A stretch of 64,000 nt of DNA from Oleidesulfovibrio sp964593925 (GCA_964593925.1 CAZQKM010000003.1:61020-125019); one strand, 5' to 3'. Numbered from the stretch's first letter, positions 9,965 through 18,912 are shown. Numbers and translations: made by a program. The notes: generated by a model not told the origin, from the letters alone.

Positions 9965-10159
9965 ATGCGTATTAGAAGAAGAATGAGTAGAGAGGAACGC
10001 CAGCAGATCTATCACTGGGTAACCCGTGCTTTCATGGCGAGCCTGATTTTGGCACTGGCGGCTGGATGTTTTTCTTCCCGTTTTACAAACACGGACCTTA
10101 TACATGGTATGCCTGTAGCTGCGTCATCTGCCTTGCAGTCCGTTCAAAGTAATTTTTAG
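9965..10159 (+). CDS. small predicted lipoprotein
   Basis: 64 residues from the ATG at 9965, which follows GAGGGTAGGG. The N-terminus is strongly basic (RIRRRMSREERQ), followed by a hydrophobic helix ending in ALAAGC, a plausible lipobox with the cysteine near residue 37. The mature part is only about 27 residues with no recognisable domain. A strong terminator follows 30 bp later, which supports a real transcription unit. Function is unknown; small lipoproteins of this kind often act in envelope stress or as toxin-like peptides, but nothing here shows that. Confidence 0.55.
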   Translation: MRIRRRMSREERQQIYHWVTRAFMASLILALAAGCFSSRFTNTDLIHGMPVAASSALQSVQSNF

Positions 10160-10189
10160 TATGGCAATTGCCATAGCGGCTTTTATATG

Positions 10190-10217
10190 CCTGGTCGGGG
10201 TTTTCCCGGCCAGGTTT
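10190..10217 (+). terminator. strong intrinsic terminator
   Basis: CCTGGTCGGG and CCCGGCCAGG form a ten-pair stem (one G-U) with a TTTT loop and a following T run. It ends the small lipoprotein unit and lies before the 3' end of the convergent acetyl-CoA-synthetase-like gene. Confidence 0.85.
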
Positions 10218-10290
10218 TTTTATGTCACAGGGTGGGTGAACATACGTGAATATGCGTGAGCAGGGGCACTGGCAAGGATTTGGGCAGAGG

Positions 10291-12309
10291 CTAAATTTGT
10301 TCCCATTGTGAGGAATGGCAGGCGCTACTCCATATGTGGCATATGCCGGTTACCATAGAGCGCAGTATGTGACGCATGGGTTTGCCGTCTGGGGTCTTGG
10401 GCAGGGTTGTGCAGAAGGTTACCGTACGGATTATCGCCAGGGGGCCTAGCTCTCGTTGGACATGGGTAACAAGGTCTTGCGCAAGCATGTCTGCCTTGTG
10501 TGTTGCAGGCGTGTTGTCGCCAGCCTGTTCCGTCTCAATCTGTTGCGGCTCATGGAGCACAATAAATGCTTGGGCCACCTGGCCGCGCACTGCATCCGGC
10601 ATGCCGATCACGGCAGATTCAGTCACGGCCGGGTGTACGTTTAATGCGGCTTCCAGCTCTGCCAAGCCTATCCTGTGCCCGCCAATGAGCAGAACATCAT
10701 CGGCTCGACCTTGAATCCACAGGTAACCGTCTTCATCCTTGCGGGCCATGTTTTCAGAACAATACCACCCCGGAAACCGGCTCCAGTAACGGCCGTAGGC
10801 TTCGGGGGCATTGTGTACTGCGCTCAGCATGGCGGGCCATGGCTTTTTTATGACAAGGTATCCTTCTTCTCCGGCAGCAAGAGGAGTGCCGTGTGTATCA
10901 ACTACGTCTGCATCTATGCCGGGTAGCGGCCTAGCCACCGAGCCCGGTTTGAGTGGCGAGACAGGGCGCGGTGCGATCATACACATGCCTGTTTCGGCTT
11001 GCCACCAGGTATCAAGCACAGGGCAGCGGCCCCTGCCAATCTGCTTGTGAAGCCAGGCCCAAGCATCAGGAGTCAAGGACTCGCCCGTGGTAGCAAGTAG
11101 ACGCAACGTGCCCAAGGCGTATTGCTCCACAACCTTGTTGCCAAATTGCATCAACATGCGGATAAGCGTGGGCAGGGTATACAAGACGGTTATACCCCAC
11201 CGTTCCACAATGGACCAGATTCTGCCTGGTTCAGGATACAGGGGGTGGCCTTCGTACAGCAGTGTGGTGGTACCGGCCATAAGCGGACCATACAACATGT
11301 AGCCATGGCCCATGCCTTTGGCAGGGTCAGCAGTGCACCAGAAGAGATCAGTGGCCTTTATGTCAAATATCCATTGCTGTGTGCTGAAAACACCGACCAT
11401 ATAGCCGCCGTGTGTATGCACAATGCCCCTGGGAACGCTGTCAGGGACAGAGGTATGGAGGATAAAAAGCGGATGTGCCGCGTCTACCGATACTGTGGGG
11501 GCTTCATCCGGTTGTTTGCGGATGCTGTCATGAAACCATAAATCGCGTTCATTCTGCATGGTGGTTTCAACCAGCGCACGATGCACAACAAGGATGTGCT
11601 TCAACACGGCAACAGATTGTGCAGAGCACGCGGCGGTGGCTTCGTCTACAACATGTTTGAGGGCAATGACATGGCCATTACGATAAAAACCGTCTACAGT
11701 GATAATGGCTGTGGGTTGTATGTTATTGATACGTTCACACAGCCCTTGGGCGGAAAGGCCGCTGGGCACGACAGAGTGTACTGCACCTATTTTGGCAGCT
11801 GCCAGCATGGTGATAACGGTTTCGGGCAACGGGGGCAGATGGATAAGTACTCTGTCGCCCATACCCACGCCACAGGCGCGCAGCATATTGGCTGTCTTAT
11901 TCACCTGGCGGTAGAGTTCGTAGTAGGTCAGTTTGTGTGTGTCTCCGGGTTCGCCCTCCCAGATAAGGGCCAGCTTGTTTTTGTTGGCAGTTTCCACGTG
12001 CCTGTCCAGCGCATTGTACACAATATTGCAGCGTGCGCCGACGAACCAGCGGTATGAGGGTGCCTGCGAGTCATCCAATACAGTATCCCATTTGCGGAAC
12101 CAGGCCAGTTCTTCGGCTGCCTCTTCCCAAAATCCTGGCAGGTCTTTTTGCGCTGCGGCGTATTGTTGTGCTATATCCTGCGGGCTCATGCCTGCTTCGG
12201 CCAGGATGCGTGGCATGGGACGAAAGACGCGTGCTTCATGCTGCGGGATATCCTGAATTTCTGTTGCGGTGGGAGGCAGCGTGCAAGGCTTGTTGCGTGG
12301 CATGATCAT
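10291..12309 (-). CDS. Acetyl-CoA synthetase-like AMP-forming enzyme (ATP loop altered)
   Basis: 672 residues, the normal length for acetyl-CoA synthetase, which makes acetyl-CoA from acetate through acetyl-AMP. The N-terminal ACAS domain, the WWQAETG motif, the GRADDVLLIGGHR hinge and the C-terminal catalytic-lysine region (GKPMRHILR) are recognisable. The nucleotide-binding loop is unusual: where the family reads TSGSTGKPKG this protein reads TSVPDSVPRG, losing the glycines and lysine. The C-terminus also carries an odd Cys/His/Trp-rich tail. The ATG at 12309 overlaps the stop of the upstream LytTR regulator (ATGA). It may have altered activity or be decaying; the frame is intact. Confidence 0.8.
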   Translation of the reverse strand: MIMPRNKPCTLPPTATEIQDIPQHEARVFRPMPRILAEAGMSPQDIAQQYAAAQKDLPGFWEEAAEELAWFRKWDTVLDDSQAPSYRWFVGARCNIVYNALDRHVETANKNKLALIWEGEPGDTHKLTYYELYRQVNKTANMLRACGVGMGDRVLIHLPPLPETVITMLAAAKIGAVHSVVPSGLSAQGLCERINNIQPTAIITVDGFYRNGHVIALKHVVDEATAACSAQSVAVLKHILVVHRALVETTMQNERDLWFHDSIRKQPDEAPTVSVDAAHPLFILHTSVPDSVPRGIVHTHGGYMVGVFSTQQWIFDIKATDLFWCTADPAKGMGHGYMLYGPLMAGTTTLLYEGHPLYPEPGRIWSIVERWGITVLYTLPTLIRMLMQFGNKVVEQYALGTLRLLATTGESLTPDAWAWLHKQIGRGRCPVLDTWWQAETGMCMIAPRPVSPLKPGSVARPLPGIDADVVDTHGTPLAAGEEGYLVIKKPWPAMLSAVHNAPEAYGRYWSRFPGWYCSENMARKDEDGYLWIQGRADDVLLIGGHRIGLAELEAALNVHPAVTESAVIGMPDAVRGQVAQAFIVLHEPQQIETEQAGDNTPATHKADMLAQDLVTHVQRELGPLAIIRTVTFCTTLPKTPDGKPMRHILRSMVTGICHIWSSACHSSQWEQI

Positions 12310-13220
12310 AACCCCAATACCTGTTTGAGTTCGCCGATGCGGCGTCGGCTGATGGGCAGCTCGATACGGGTACGCCCTGCGGTGCGCAACATAAATCCTG
12401 CGCCCGGCAAAGAAGCTATCTCTGTTACCATGTTAAGGTTGACCAGGTACTTGCGGTGTACTCTGAAAAAGCGATGTGGTTTCAGCTTGCCCTCTAAAAT
12501 TTTCAATCGGTACGAGGTCAGATATTTTTGTTCCGCTGTATGTACATATGTATAGTCTTCATAGGCTTCGACAAATACAATCTCGTCATACGGCAGCAGC
12601 AGGGTTTTACCTTCGTGGGTAATGGCCAGCTTTTCGATTTCAACAGGGCGGTAGGTGCTGGTGTATTCCCATGCCTGCCTGAGAGCATGGAGAAATGTGC
12701 CTTGCTCGTCATCAGCCAGAGGCAGCAATACCGTTTCATTGGTCTCTTCGTGCTGTGGACTGTCTATATCCATGTTGGCAAAAGACGGTGTGGCCTCTGC
12801 ATGTACGTCGTGCCAGCGGCTTGCTGGGTCCGGGGCGAGTCTGAAATGGCTGTTGAATTGTTTCAGGCGTGCCATTGCCCGAGAAAAACGCTGTTCTGTA
12901 CAGGGCCAGATAAGATAGTCGGTGGCATCCAGCTCAAATCCGGCAAAAGCCTGTGTTTCGTCCGATGCAATGAGTATAAGCGCCGGACGGTGCTTGCGCC
13001 CCATCAGGCGTTGCGCAAGTTCCAGGCCCTGTCCGGGTTTTTGCAGGTCAACACCGCTAAAAACCGCACCATAGGGCAGGGCATTAAGCAGCTCCAAGGC
13101 TTCGTTGGCACAGACGGCTTCACCCACGACACGCAGAAAAGGCACGCGCGCAATGTATACTCTCAAAGAATGCCGTATTGCGCTGTCAGGATGCAGAATG
13201 AGCGTTGTAAGTTGGGGCAT
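12306..13220 (-). CDS. LytTR-family response regulator with degenerate receiver
   Basis: 304 residues. Residues about 1-120 fold like a CheY receiver and the C-terminal ~100 residues are a LytTR DNA-binding domain (IVFVEAYEDYTYVHT, FFRVHRKYLVNL, LPISRRR). The receiver lacks normal phosphorylation residues: the acidic pair is replaced (LILHPDSA), and the conserved lysine-proline is WP (DYLIWPCTE); only the central aspartate in VDLQKPG remains. It may respond to a ligand or protein rather than phosphate. The stop overlaps the start of the acetyl-CoA-synthetase-like gene, suggesting the two are linked in acetate metabolism or that the regulator controls its own operon. Confidence 0.85.
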   Translation of the reverse strand: MPQLTTLILHPDSAIRHSLRVYIARVPFLRVVGEAVCANEALELLNALPYGAVFSGVDLQKPGQGLELAQRLMGRKHRPALILIASDETQAFAGFELDATDYLIWPCTEQRFSRAMARLKQFNSHFRLAPDPASRWHDVHAEATPSFANMDIDSPQHEETNETVLLPLADDEQGTFLHALRQAWEYTSTYRPVEIEKLAITHEGKTLLLPYDEIVFVEAYEDYTYVHTAEQKYLTSYRLKILEGKLKPHRFFRVHRKYLVNLNMVTEIASLPGAGFMLRTAGRTRIELPISRRRIGELKQVLGL

Positions 13221-13699
13221 ACCTTTCCTTGCCTGAAAAAATAACCGTACAGAGCATCATACACAGTAAGCCTTTTGGTGTGAAGGTATGCCAAGGTGCT
13301 GGCCTGTCCGGCTTTTGCATTTCAAAGCGCAGGCAGAACAAGGTTGTGATACAATGTAGTATGGCATGGTATTTTATTGCCACACAGCGCACCGCAAGGG
13401 TGGCTTTGCGTTCATGTGGGCCGGGTTTGATGAGATGCAAGAACCTTTCGTCCTGCCGGGCCGTATTGAAAGGCATGTCATGCCGTGCTGCGGCCTGCCG
13501 ACGTGGAAGTCGTGTGGTGGTCATTGTCATATGCGATATGTTTTTGCCGAAGATACTCGAAGGAGCCCCGTACGGAGGCAGAAGATGAAGTGCCTGATAC
13601 CCGCAAAAATGTGAAAGGCGTCTTTTTGGGGTAGGGCAAGCTTCGTTTTTTTAAGTCGGCAGTATTGTCAGGCTGTTGCTGTTTTTTATAAACGGCAAC
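13221..13699. other. 479-bp intergenic region between divergent/convergent small units
   Basis: This stretch holds the promoter region of the LytTR operon (reverse strand) and the downstream region of the small secreted protein. Open frames here (for example 13229-13588 forward) lack a ribosome site, domain or convincing composition. No RNA gene is recognised. Confidence 0.5.
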
Positions 13700-13735
13700 A
13701 AGCGCCCCCCTGTTTGGAGTAACAGAAGAGCGCTT
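13700..13735 (-). terminator. two-part hairpin after the small secreted protein
   Basis: AAGCGC (13700) pairs with GCGCTT (13730) and inside it CTGTT (13710) pairs with AACAG (13721). On the reverse strand it lies about 30 bp beyond the stop of the 72-residue gene. The T-rich tract after it is interrupted, so strength is uncertain. Confidence 0.45.
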
Positions 13736-13765
13736 TGGGATTTTGCTGGTAGCAGTCAGCGAGGG

Positions 13766-13984
13766 CTAGAGGCGGTGGCCTCCGTAGTTGTCGCCATGTC
13801 CGCCTCCTGGACGGGGGCAGTTGTAGGTTTCGGTATCTGTGGCTTCTGCCTGGTGTACGGTGGTGCGCATATGTTCCTGAGCGGTTGTCATGTGCGGGTT
13901 TGTCTGTGCAGCCAAGGCACCGCTGGCAATGCCAAGGCCAAGAACAAAGACAAGCGCTATGGCGCTGAAGCGAAAGGTTTGCAT
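13766..13984 (-). CDS. small secreted protein, Gly/His-rich tail
   Basis: 72 residues with a clear signal peptide: a basic start (MQTFRFSA), a hydrophobic core (LVFVLGLGIASG) and a cleavage-like ALAAQ at about residue 26. The mature peptide is about 46 residues and ends in PRPGGGHGDNYGGHRL, with several histidines that could bind metal. AAGGA lies nine bases before the ATG, and a hairpin follows the gene. Function not recognised. The gene is transcribed away from lepA across a 430-bp region containing repeated CTGTATAAAAA boxes. Confidence 0.6.
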   Translation of the reverse strand: MQTFRFSAIALVFVLGLGIASGALAAQTNPHMTTAQEHMRTTVHQAEATDTETYNCPRPGGGHGDNYGGHRL

Positions 13985-14120
13985 GAGGGTAGTCCTTATC
14001 AGTATTTTATGTATGAGGTATCGGTCTCTGGCTTTCTATTTAGCAATGGGCGTGCCAATATTGTAATTCACTGATTTAATTGTTATTGATTGTGTTGTGG
14101 GCTGTGTGGTAGGACTGGTG

Positions 14121-14194
14121 CTGTATGTTTTTTATACAGCTTGCACCATGGTATACCTGTATAAAAAGCATCCACTGTGTTGTTTTTATACAGG
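14121..14194. promoter_or_regulatory. cluster of three CTGTATAAAAA boxes, two forming a 12-bp inverted repeat
   Basis: CCTGTATAAAAA at 14156-14167 and TTTTTATACAGG at 14183-14194 are perfect inverse copies around a 15-base spacer. A third copy, again inverted, is TTTTTTATACAG at 14128-14139, itself flanked by CTGTAT at 14121. The spacing and symmetry suggest an operator for a dimeric regulator or a transcript hairpin in the divergent region. Confidence 0.5.
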
Positions 14195-14380
14195 GCGTGA
14201 GCTTGATGAGAGCTTGGTAGCGTATCCTGCAGAGCTTGGGGTGGCCTGGGCTGTTTATGGACTTTCGGGAATAAATAACGTACGGAGTAACGTTTGCTGT
14301 GATTGTCTTGTGACAAAATAGCATTGCGTATGTCAGACGTAAGGGGATGCGTGCTGCATATGGGCTTATTTCTACTTTTT

Positions 14381-14415
14381 GAGGAGGCACACCGCCCAAG
14401 GGCGGTCACCTGCAT
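14381..14415 (+). promoter_or_regulatory. lepA ribosome site separated from start by a hairpin
   Basis: The only strong Shine-Dalgarno, GAGGAGG, lies at 14381-14387, 28 bases before the ATG. Between them ACCGCC (14391) and GGCGGT (14401) form a stable hairpin with a CAAG loop. If it folds, the effective spacing falls to about 12 bases. It decides the choice of the 14416 start. Confidence 0.5.
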
Positions 14416-16221
14416 ATGACTACACAGTCAGCTATTCGTAATTTTAGTATTATCGCGCATATAGACCACGGTAAATCCACGCTGGCCGATCGTATTCTTG
14501 ATGTTACCGGCTTGATCACCGAGCGTGAAAAGCGTGATCAGTATCTGGACAGGATGGACTTGGAGCGGGAGCGCGGCATTACCATCAAGGCCCAAGCGGT
14601 ACGCATTCCGTATACGGCTGCGGATGGTAAAGAGTATGTGCTTAACCTGATTGATACACCTGGCCATGTGGATTTCAGCTACGAGGTCTCGCGTTCGCTT
14701 GCAGCGTGCGAAGGTGCCCTGCTGGTGGTGGATGCCACGCAGGGGGTTGAGGCTCAGACCCTTGCCAATGTATTTTTGGCCCTTGACCATGACCATGAAA
14801 TCATCCCGGTGCTGAATAAGATTGATCTGCCGAGCTCGGATACAGAAAGAGTTAAAGCTGAAATAGAAGACGCCATTGGCCTAGATGCCTCTGAGGCCGT
14901 GGAGGTCAGTGCAAAGACCGGGCTCAATGTGGAAAAGGTGCTTGAGGCTATTGTAACGCGTTTGCCCGCTCCTCAGGGAGACCCTGCTTTGCCCTTGCAG
15001 GCTTTGATCTTTGATTCGTGGTACGATGCGTATCAAGGTGTTGTTGTCATGTTCCGCGTGGTGCACGGCGTCATCAAAAAAGGTGATGTGGTATGCATGA
15101 TGGCCACTGGAAAAAAGTATGAAGTCTCGCGACTTGGGGTGTTTTCGCCCGATGCCAAGGATGTGGATCAGCTTGTTGCCGGCGAAGTAGGCTTTTTGTG
15201 TGCGGCCATTAAAGAGCTGGGAGATGCCAAGGTAGGGGATACCGTCACCCATGCTGCCAGTCCTGCCGCAGAGCCTGTGCCTGGGTTTAAGGAAGTAAAG
15301 CCCATGGTTTTTTGTGGGCTGTATCCCACGGAGTCCAGCGAGTATGAGCAACTGAAATACGCGTTGGGAAAACTGCAGCTCAATGATGCCGCGTTTTCGT
15401 TTGAACCGGAAACATCGCAGGCACTTGGGTTTGGGTACCGTTGTGGATTTTTGGGGCTGTTGCACATGGAAATCGTGCAGGAGCGCCTTGAGCGCGAATT
15501 CAATATCGGGCTTATTGCAACGGCACCTTCTGTTGTCTATTCGGTATGCACCACGGATGGTCATGAAAAATTCATCGACAACCCCGCGGCGTTGCCCGCA
15601 GCCGGTAGCATAGCGGGGCTGTATGAGCCCTACGTGCGAATGGAAGTGCACGTTCCCAATGAATTTGTGGGCAATGTATTTAAGTTGTGCGAAGAAAGGC
15701 GCGGCATACAAAAAGATATGCGCTACCTTGCGGTGAACCGGGTCATTATTACGTATGAGCTACCCTTTGCCGAGATTGTGTACGATTTTTTTGACAAGTT
15801 GAAATCGCTTACCCGTGGCTATGCTTCCATGGATTACGAGTTCATAGACTATCGCCAGTCAGATTTGGTCAAGCTGGACATGCTGATCAACGGCGAGCCT
15901 GTGGATGCCCTGGCGACAATTGTACACAGAGATAAAGCCTACTATCATGGACGTGCCATTGCACTGCGGCTCAAGCGTACTATTCCGCGTCAGATGTTTG
16001 AAGTGGTGGTGCAGGCCGCCATTGGTAACAAGATTATTGCCAGAGAGCGCAACGCGCCGTTACGCAAGAATGTGACGGCAAAATGCTATGGAGGCGATAT
16101 TACCCGTAAGCGTAAGCTGCTGGAAAAGCAGAAAGAAGGAAAAAAACGCATGAAGCGTATGGGTAGTGTTGAGCTGCCGCAAGAAGCATTTTTAGTAGCC
16201 TTGCAGGTGGATGACGAGTAA
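14416..16221 (+). CDS. lepA: Elongation factor 4 (LepA)
   Basis: 601 residues, full length. LepA is a ribosome-bound GTPase related to EF-G that acts on stalled or mis-translocated ribosomes. Visible G motifs are AHIDHGKST (G1), DTPGHVDF (G3) and NKID (G4); domains II, III and V follow, and the LepA-specific C-terminal domain is present with its basic end (KRKLLEKQKEGKKRMKR). The canonical catalytic histidine in DTPGH is intact, unlike the EF-G paralogue at 51.7 kb. It is followed 90 bp later by lepB, the arrangement seen in many proteobacteria. Confidence 0.97.
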   Translation: MTTQSAIRNFSIIAHIDHGKSTLADRILDVTGLITEREKRDQYLDRMDLERERGITIKAQAVRIPYTAADGKEYVLNLIDTPGHVDFSYEVSRSLAACEGALLVVDATQGVEAQTLANVFLALDHDHEIIPVLNKIDLPSSDTERVKAEIEDAIGLDASEAVEVSAKTGLNVEKVLEAIVTRLPAPQGDPALPLQALIFDSWYDAYQGVVVMFRVVHGVIKKGDVVCMMATGKKYEVSRLGVFSPDAKDVDQLVAGEVGFLCAAIKELGDAKVGDTVTHAASPAAEPVPGFKEVKPMVFCGLYPTESSEYEQLKYALGKLQLNDAAFSFEPETSQALGFGYRCGFLGLLHMEIVQERLEREFNIGLIATAPSVVYSVCTTDGHEKFIDNPAALPAAGSIAGLYEPYVRMEVHVPNEFVGNVFKLCEERRGIQKDMRYLAVNRVIITYELPFAEIVYDFFDKLKSLTRGYASMDYEFIDYRQSDLVKLDMLINGEPVDALATIVHRDKAYYHGRAIALRLKRTIPRQMFEVVVQAAIGNKIIARERNAPLRKNVTAKCYGGDITRKRKLLEKQKEGKKRMKRMGSVELPQEAFLVALQVDDE

Positions 16222-16311
16222 GTCGTGCCCTGTTTTTGGTCTGCAGAGCCGTAATTATAAGCAGGGTATGGTTGTTTTTGTGCTGCTGCGTAACAACGAT
16301 AAGGAATAATT

Positions 16312-16905
16312 ATGTCAAAGCTGCTGAAAGAGCTGATTGAAGCGCTTATTATAGCCTCTATGCTGGCTCTTTTTATTCGTGCCTTTGTGTTGCAGGCATA
16401 TACGATTCCCTCCGGGTCCATGCTTGAAACGTTGCAGATAGGGGACTATCTGATGGTCAACAAGTTTCAGTACGGTACAAAGATTCCATTTACCCGTAGC
16501 TATCTCTGGAAAGGCTCTGATCCGGAATACGGAGATATTATTGTCTTCGAGTACCCTGATGGTCCTGACACCACCTATATCAAGCGTATTGTCGGTGTAC
16601 CCGGAGACACCATTGAGATGCGCGGCAAGGTCCTATATCGCAACGGGGTACCGCAGGAAGAGCCGTATGCAATTTATTTGGCCACAGGCTATCAGGCATA
16701 CCGGGGTAACTTTGGGCCGGTGACAGTGCCTGCGGACAGCTATTTTTGTATGGGAGACAATCGCGATTTTTCGCGTGATTCCCGTTTTTGGGAGAATATG
16801 TTTGTAAAAAGAGAAACTATCTACGGAAAAGCCTGGCGGATTTACTGGTCCATCACCGAACAGGCTGATATCCGTTGGGAGCGCCTTGGACAGTCTGTGC
16901 ACTGA
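16312..16905 (+). CDS. lepB: Signal peptidase I
   Basis: 197 residues. Type I signal peptidase cleaves signal peptides from exported proteins on the outer face of the inner membrane. One N-terminal membrane helix (residues about 8-28) precedes box B with the nucleophile Ser36 (IPSGSMLETL). The general base Lys91 lies in YIKRIVGVPGD, and box E is GDNRDFSRDSR. Length is that of the single-anchor type. AAGGA lies seven bases before the ATG. Co-transcription with lepA is likely; a strong terminator follows. Confidence 0.95.
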   Translation: MSKLLKELIEALIIASMLALFIRAFVLQAYTIPSGSMLETLQIGDYLMVNKFQYGTKIPFTRSYLWKGSDPEYGDIIVFEYPDGPDTTYIKRIVGVPGDTIEMRGKVLYRNGVPQEEPYAIYLATGYQAYRGNFGPVTVPADSYFCMGDNRDFSRDSRFWENMFVKRETIYGKAWRIYWSITEQADIRWERLGQSVH

Positions 16906-17382
16906 AAAATGCCGGTATGTCTTTGATTGAGGGGCGCGGCATTGCCCATGGGGGAGATGCCTTGGCGAAGCGTGCTGCCCAAGCTCTCTGCAGGATACGT
17001 TTTGTTGTCTGCAGGGAGCTTTTTTTATCAGGGTCTGCTGAGTATGGCCGCAGGGCATGGAGTGGCAGATGCTACCTGTTTTGCCATGGGTTTTGATTTT
17101 TTGCTGTTTACGGCAGGGGCCGGCATAAGGTCGGTTGAGAGTTCGCTATGCGTATATGGGCACGGGGCGGCCATGCAACCTGCGGCATCCGGGGTGAGCA
17201 GTCTGTATGGTTACATGCAAAGACTACATTGTTACATTGCAGGAGCATGCCGTATCGCAGCGGTCTGCACGTGTACACACGCGCAAGGCACTCTGCGTGT
17301 GCTCATAACGTCAAAGGACTATTGGTCGTACTGATCTGTTACGAATGATTACGTATTTGGGTCTGATGCAGGAGAGGAACGT
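16906..17382. other. 477-bp gap after lepB
   Basis: It begins with the lepB terminator (16982-17037). The rest contains overlapping open frames rich in Cys and Ala with no recognisable product, and the promoter region of the ComM-like gene. No tRNA cloverleaf or other RNA was recognised. Confidence 0.5.
16982..17037 (+). terminator. strong intrinsic terminator of lepA-lepB
   Basis: AGCTCTCTGCAG at 16982 pairs with CTGCAGGGAGCT at 17019 (12 pairs, one G-U) and is followed by seven T. Confidence 0.9.
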
Positions 17383-18912
17383 ATGCTTGCAGCAGTGGCA
17401 TCTGCCGCACTCTTGGGAGTGGATGCACATAGGGTAGATATAGAAATAGACCTTGTGCGTCGAGGGATGCCGTCATTTTCCATGGTGGGGTTGGCTGAGG
17501 GCGCTGTACGTGAGGCAAAAGACCGTGTCTTTGCTTCGCTGCGCAACACAGGGCATATGCTGCCCCCCTCGCGCATTACGGTAAACCTGGCGCCGGCAGC
17601 CTTGCGTAAAGATGGTAGCGGGTATGATTTTCCTCTGGCTTTGGGGTTGCTTGCCGCGGCTGGTGTTATATCGACGCAGGCTCTTGACGGGCTGTTCGTG
17701 CTGGGCGAGCTGTCGCTTGCCGGTGAGATCAAACCCATTGCCGGGGCTTTGCCTCTGGCTTTGCTGGCAAGAGCAGCCGGGGCACGGGGGGTGCTTGTAC
17801 CACAAGCCAATGCTGCAGAGGCTGCCGTGGTGGAAGGCTTGGCCGTGTGGGGTATGGAAGGATTGAGCGAGGCGGTGGCCTTTGTTGCAGGGCAGTGCGA
17901 GAAACCCCCGGAGCCCTGTGTCACGCCGACACTCTGGAAGCGTGCAGACCGTTGGCCTGTTGACTTTGTGGAAGTCAAAGGCCAGGAGCATGCCAAGCGG
18001 GCCATGGAGATAGCCGCTGCAGGCGCCCATAACCTGCTGATGATAGGCCCTCCTGGAAGCGGCAAAACAATGCTTGCCCAACGCCTTCCCACTGTGTTGC
18101 CACCCTTGTCTTTTGAAGAAGCTCTGGAGGTGACAAAAATATATTCTGTGGCTGGTCAGCTGGATGCCGGGGGCGCACTGATGACCCGCCGCCCTTTCAG
18201 AAGTCCGCACCATACCATTACGCATCCCGGACTCGTAGGGGGAGGCAGCCACCCCAGGCCGGGAGAAGTATCCATGGCCCATCGGGGAGTATTGTTTTTG
18301 GATGAGCTGCCGGAATTCAAAAAAAATGTCCTGGAGGGTATGCGCCAACCCTTGGAGGATGGCGGGGTGACGCTTTCTCGTGCGGCCATGTCGCTGAGTT
18401 ATCCTGCGGACTTCATGCTGGTTGCTGCCATGAATCCCTGCCCGTGCGGCTATCTGTCTGACGAGCGCCGTGTGTGCCATTGCACAGCGGCGCAGATACA
18501 ACGCTATCGTTCACGTCTTTCCGGTCCGCTGCTGGACCGTATAGATCTGCATGTAGAGGTACCTGCCGTGCCGTATGAAGACTTGCGTGGAAAAGAGGGC
18601 GAAAGCTCTTCTGGCATGCGCGAGCGTATTCTGCGTGCCCGTGAGTTGCAGTACCAGCGGTATGCTGATTCGTCATGCCTGACCAACGCGGATCTTGTGG
18701 GCAAAGAGCTGGAGGAATATTGTCGACTGGGCAAGGCAGAACATGAATTTTTGGAGGAGGCCGTGCACACGCTGGCACTCTCAGCCCGGGCATATACACG
18801 TATACTGCGTATTGCACGGACCATAGCGGACCTTGCCGGGCAGGCAACGATATCTCGCGCGAGTCTGGCAGAAGCCATCAACTGTCGGACTTTGGACAGG
18901 CAAAGCCTGTAA
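17383..18912 (+). CDS. comM: YifB/ComM-family Mg-chelatase-like AAA+ ATPase
   Basis: 509 residues. ComM is a hexameric helicase that drives branch migration during natural transformation in Vibrio and Haemophilus; the family is widespread in bacteria. An N-terminal ChlI-like/Lon-protease-like domain (residues about 1-170) precedes the AAA+ core with Walker A GPPGSGKTM, Walker B VLFLDELPEF and sensor NPCPCGY, with the conserved cysteines of the zinc-like insert (CPCGYLSDERRVCHC). A C-terminal Mg-chelatase subunit domain closes it. GGAGAGGA precedes the ATG. Whether this organism is competent cannot be read here. Confidence 0.93.
   Translation: MLAAVASAALLGVDAHRVDIEIDLVRRGMPSFSMVGLAEGAVREAKDRVFASLRNTGHMLPPSRITVNLAPAALRKDGSGYDFPLALGLLAAAGVISTQALDGLFVLGELSLAGEIKPIAGALPLALLARAAGARGVLVPQANAAEAAVVEGLAVWGMEGLSEAVAFVAGQCEKPPEPCVTPTLWKRADRWPVDFVEVKGQEHAKRAMEIAAAGAHNLLMIGPPGSGKTMLAQRLPTVLPPLSFEEALEVTKIYSVAGQLDAGGALMTRRPFRSPHHTITHPGLVGGGSHPRPGEVSMAHRGVLFLDELPEFKKNVLEGMRQPLEDGGVTLSRAAMSLSYPADFMLVAAMNPCPCGYLSDERRVCHCTAAQIQRYRSRLSGPLLDRIDLHVEVPAVPYEDLRGKEGESSSGMRERILRARELQYQRYADSSCLTNADLVGKELEEYCRLGKAEHEFLEEAVHTLALSARAYTRILRIARTIADLAGQATISRASLAEAINCRTLDRQSL

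Larger units (their letters stand above)
13985..14415. other. divergent control region between small secreted gene and lepA
   Basis: 431 bp with no convincing gene (a 74-residue Cys/Tyr-rich frame at 14097 has no ribosome site). It contains three copies of the CTGTATAAAAA box and the structured lepA leader, listed separately. It must hold promoters in both directions, but no textbook -35/-10 pair could be fixed by eye. Confidence 0.5.

Noticed and set aside
13229..13588. 119-codon forward frame divergent from the LytTR gene
   Set aside because: No ribosome site, high Cys/Arg random composition, lies in the likely promoter region.
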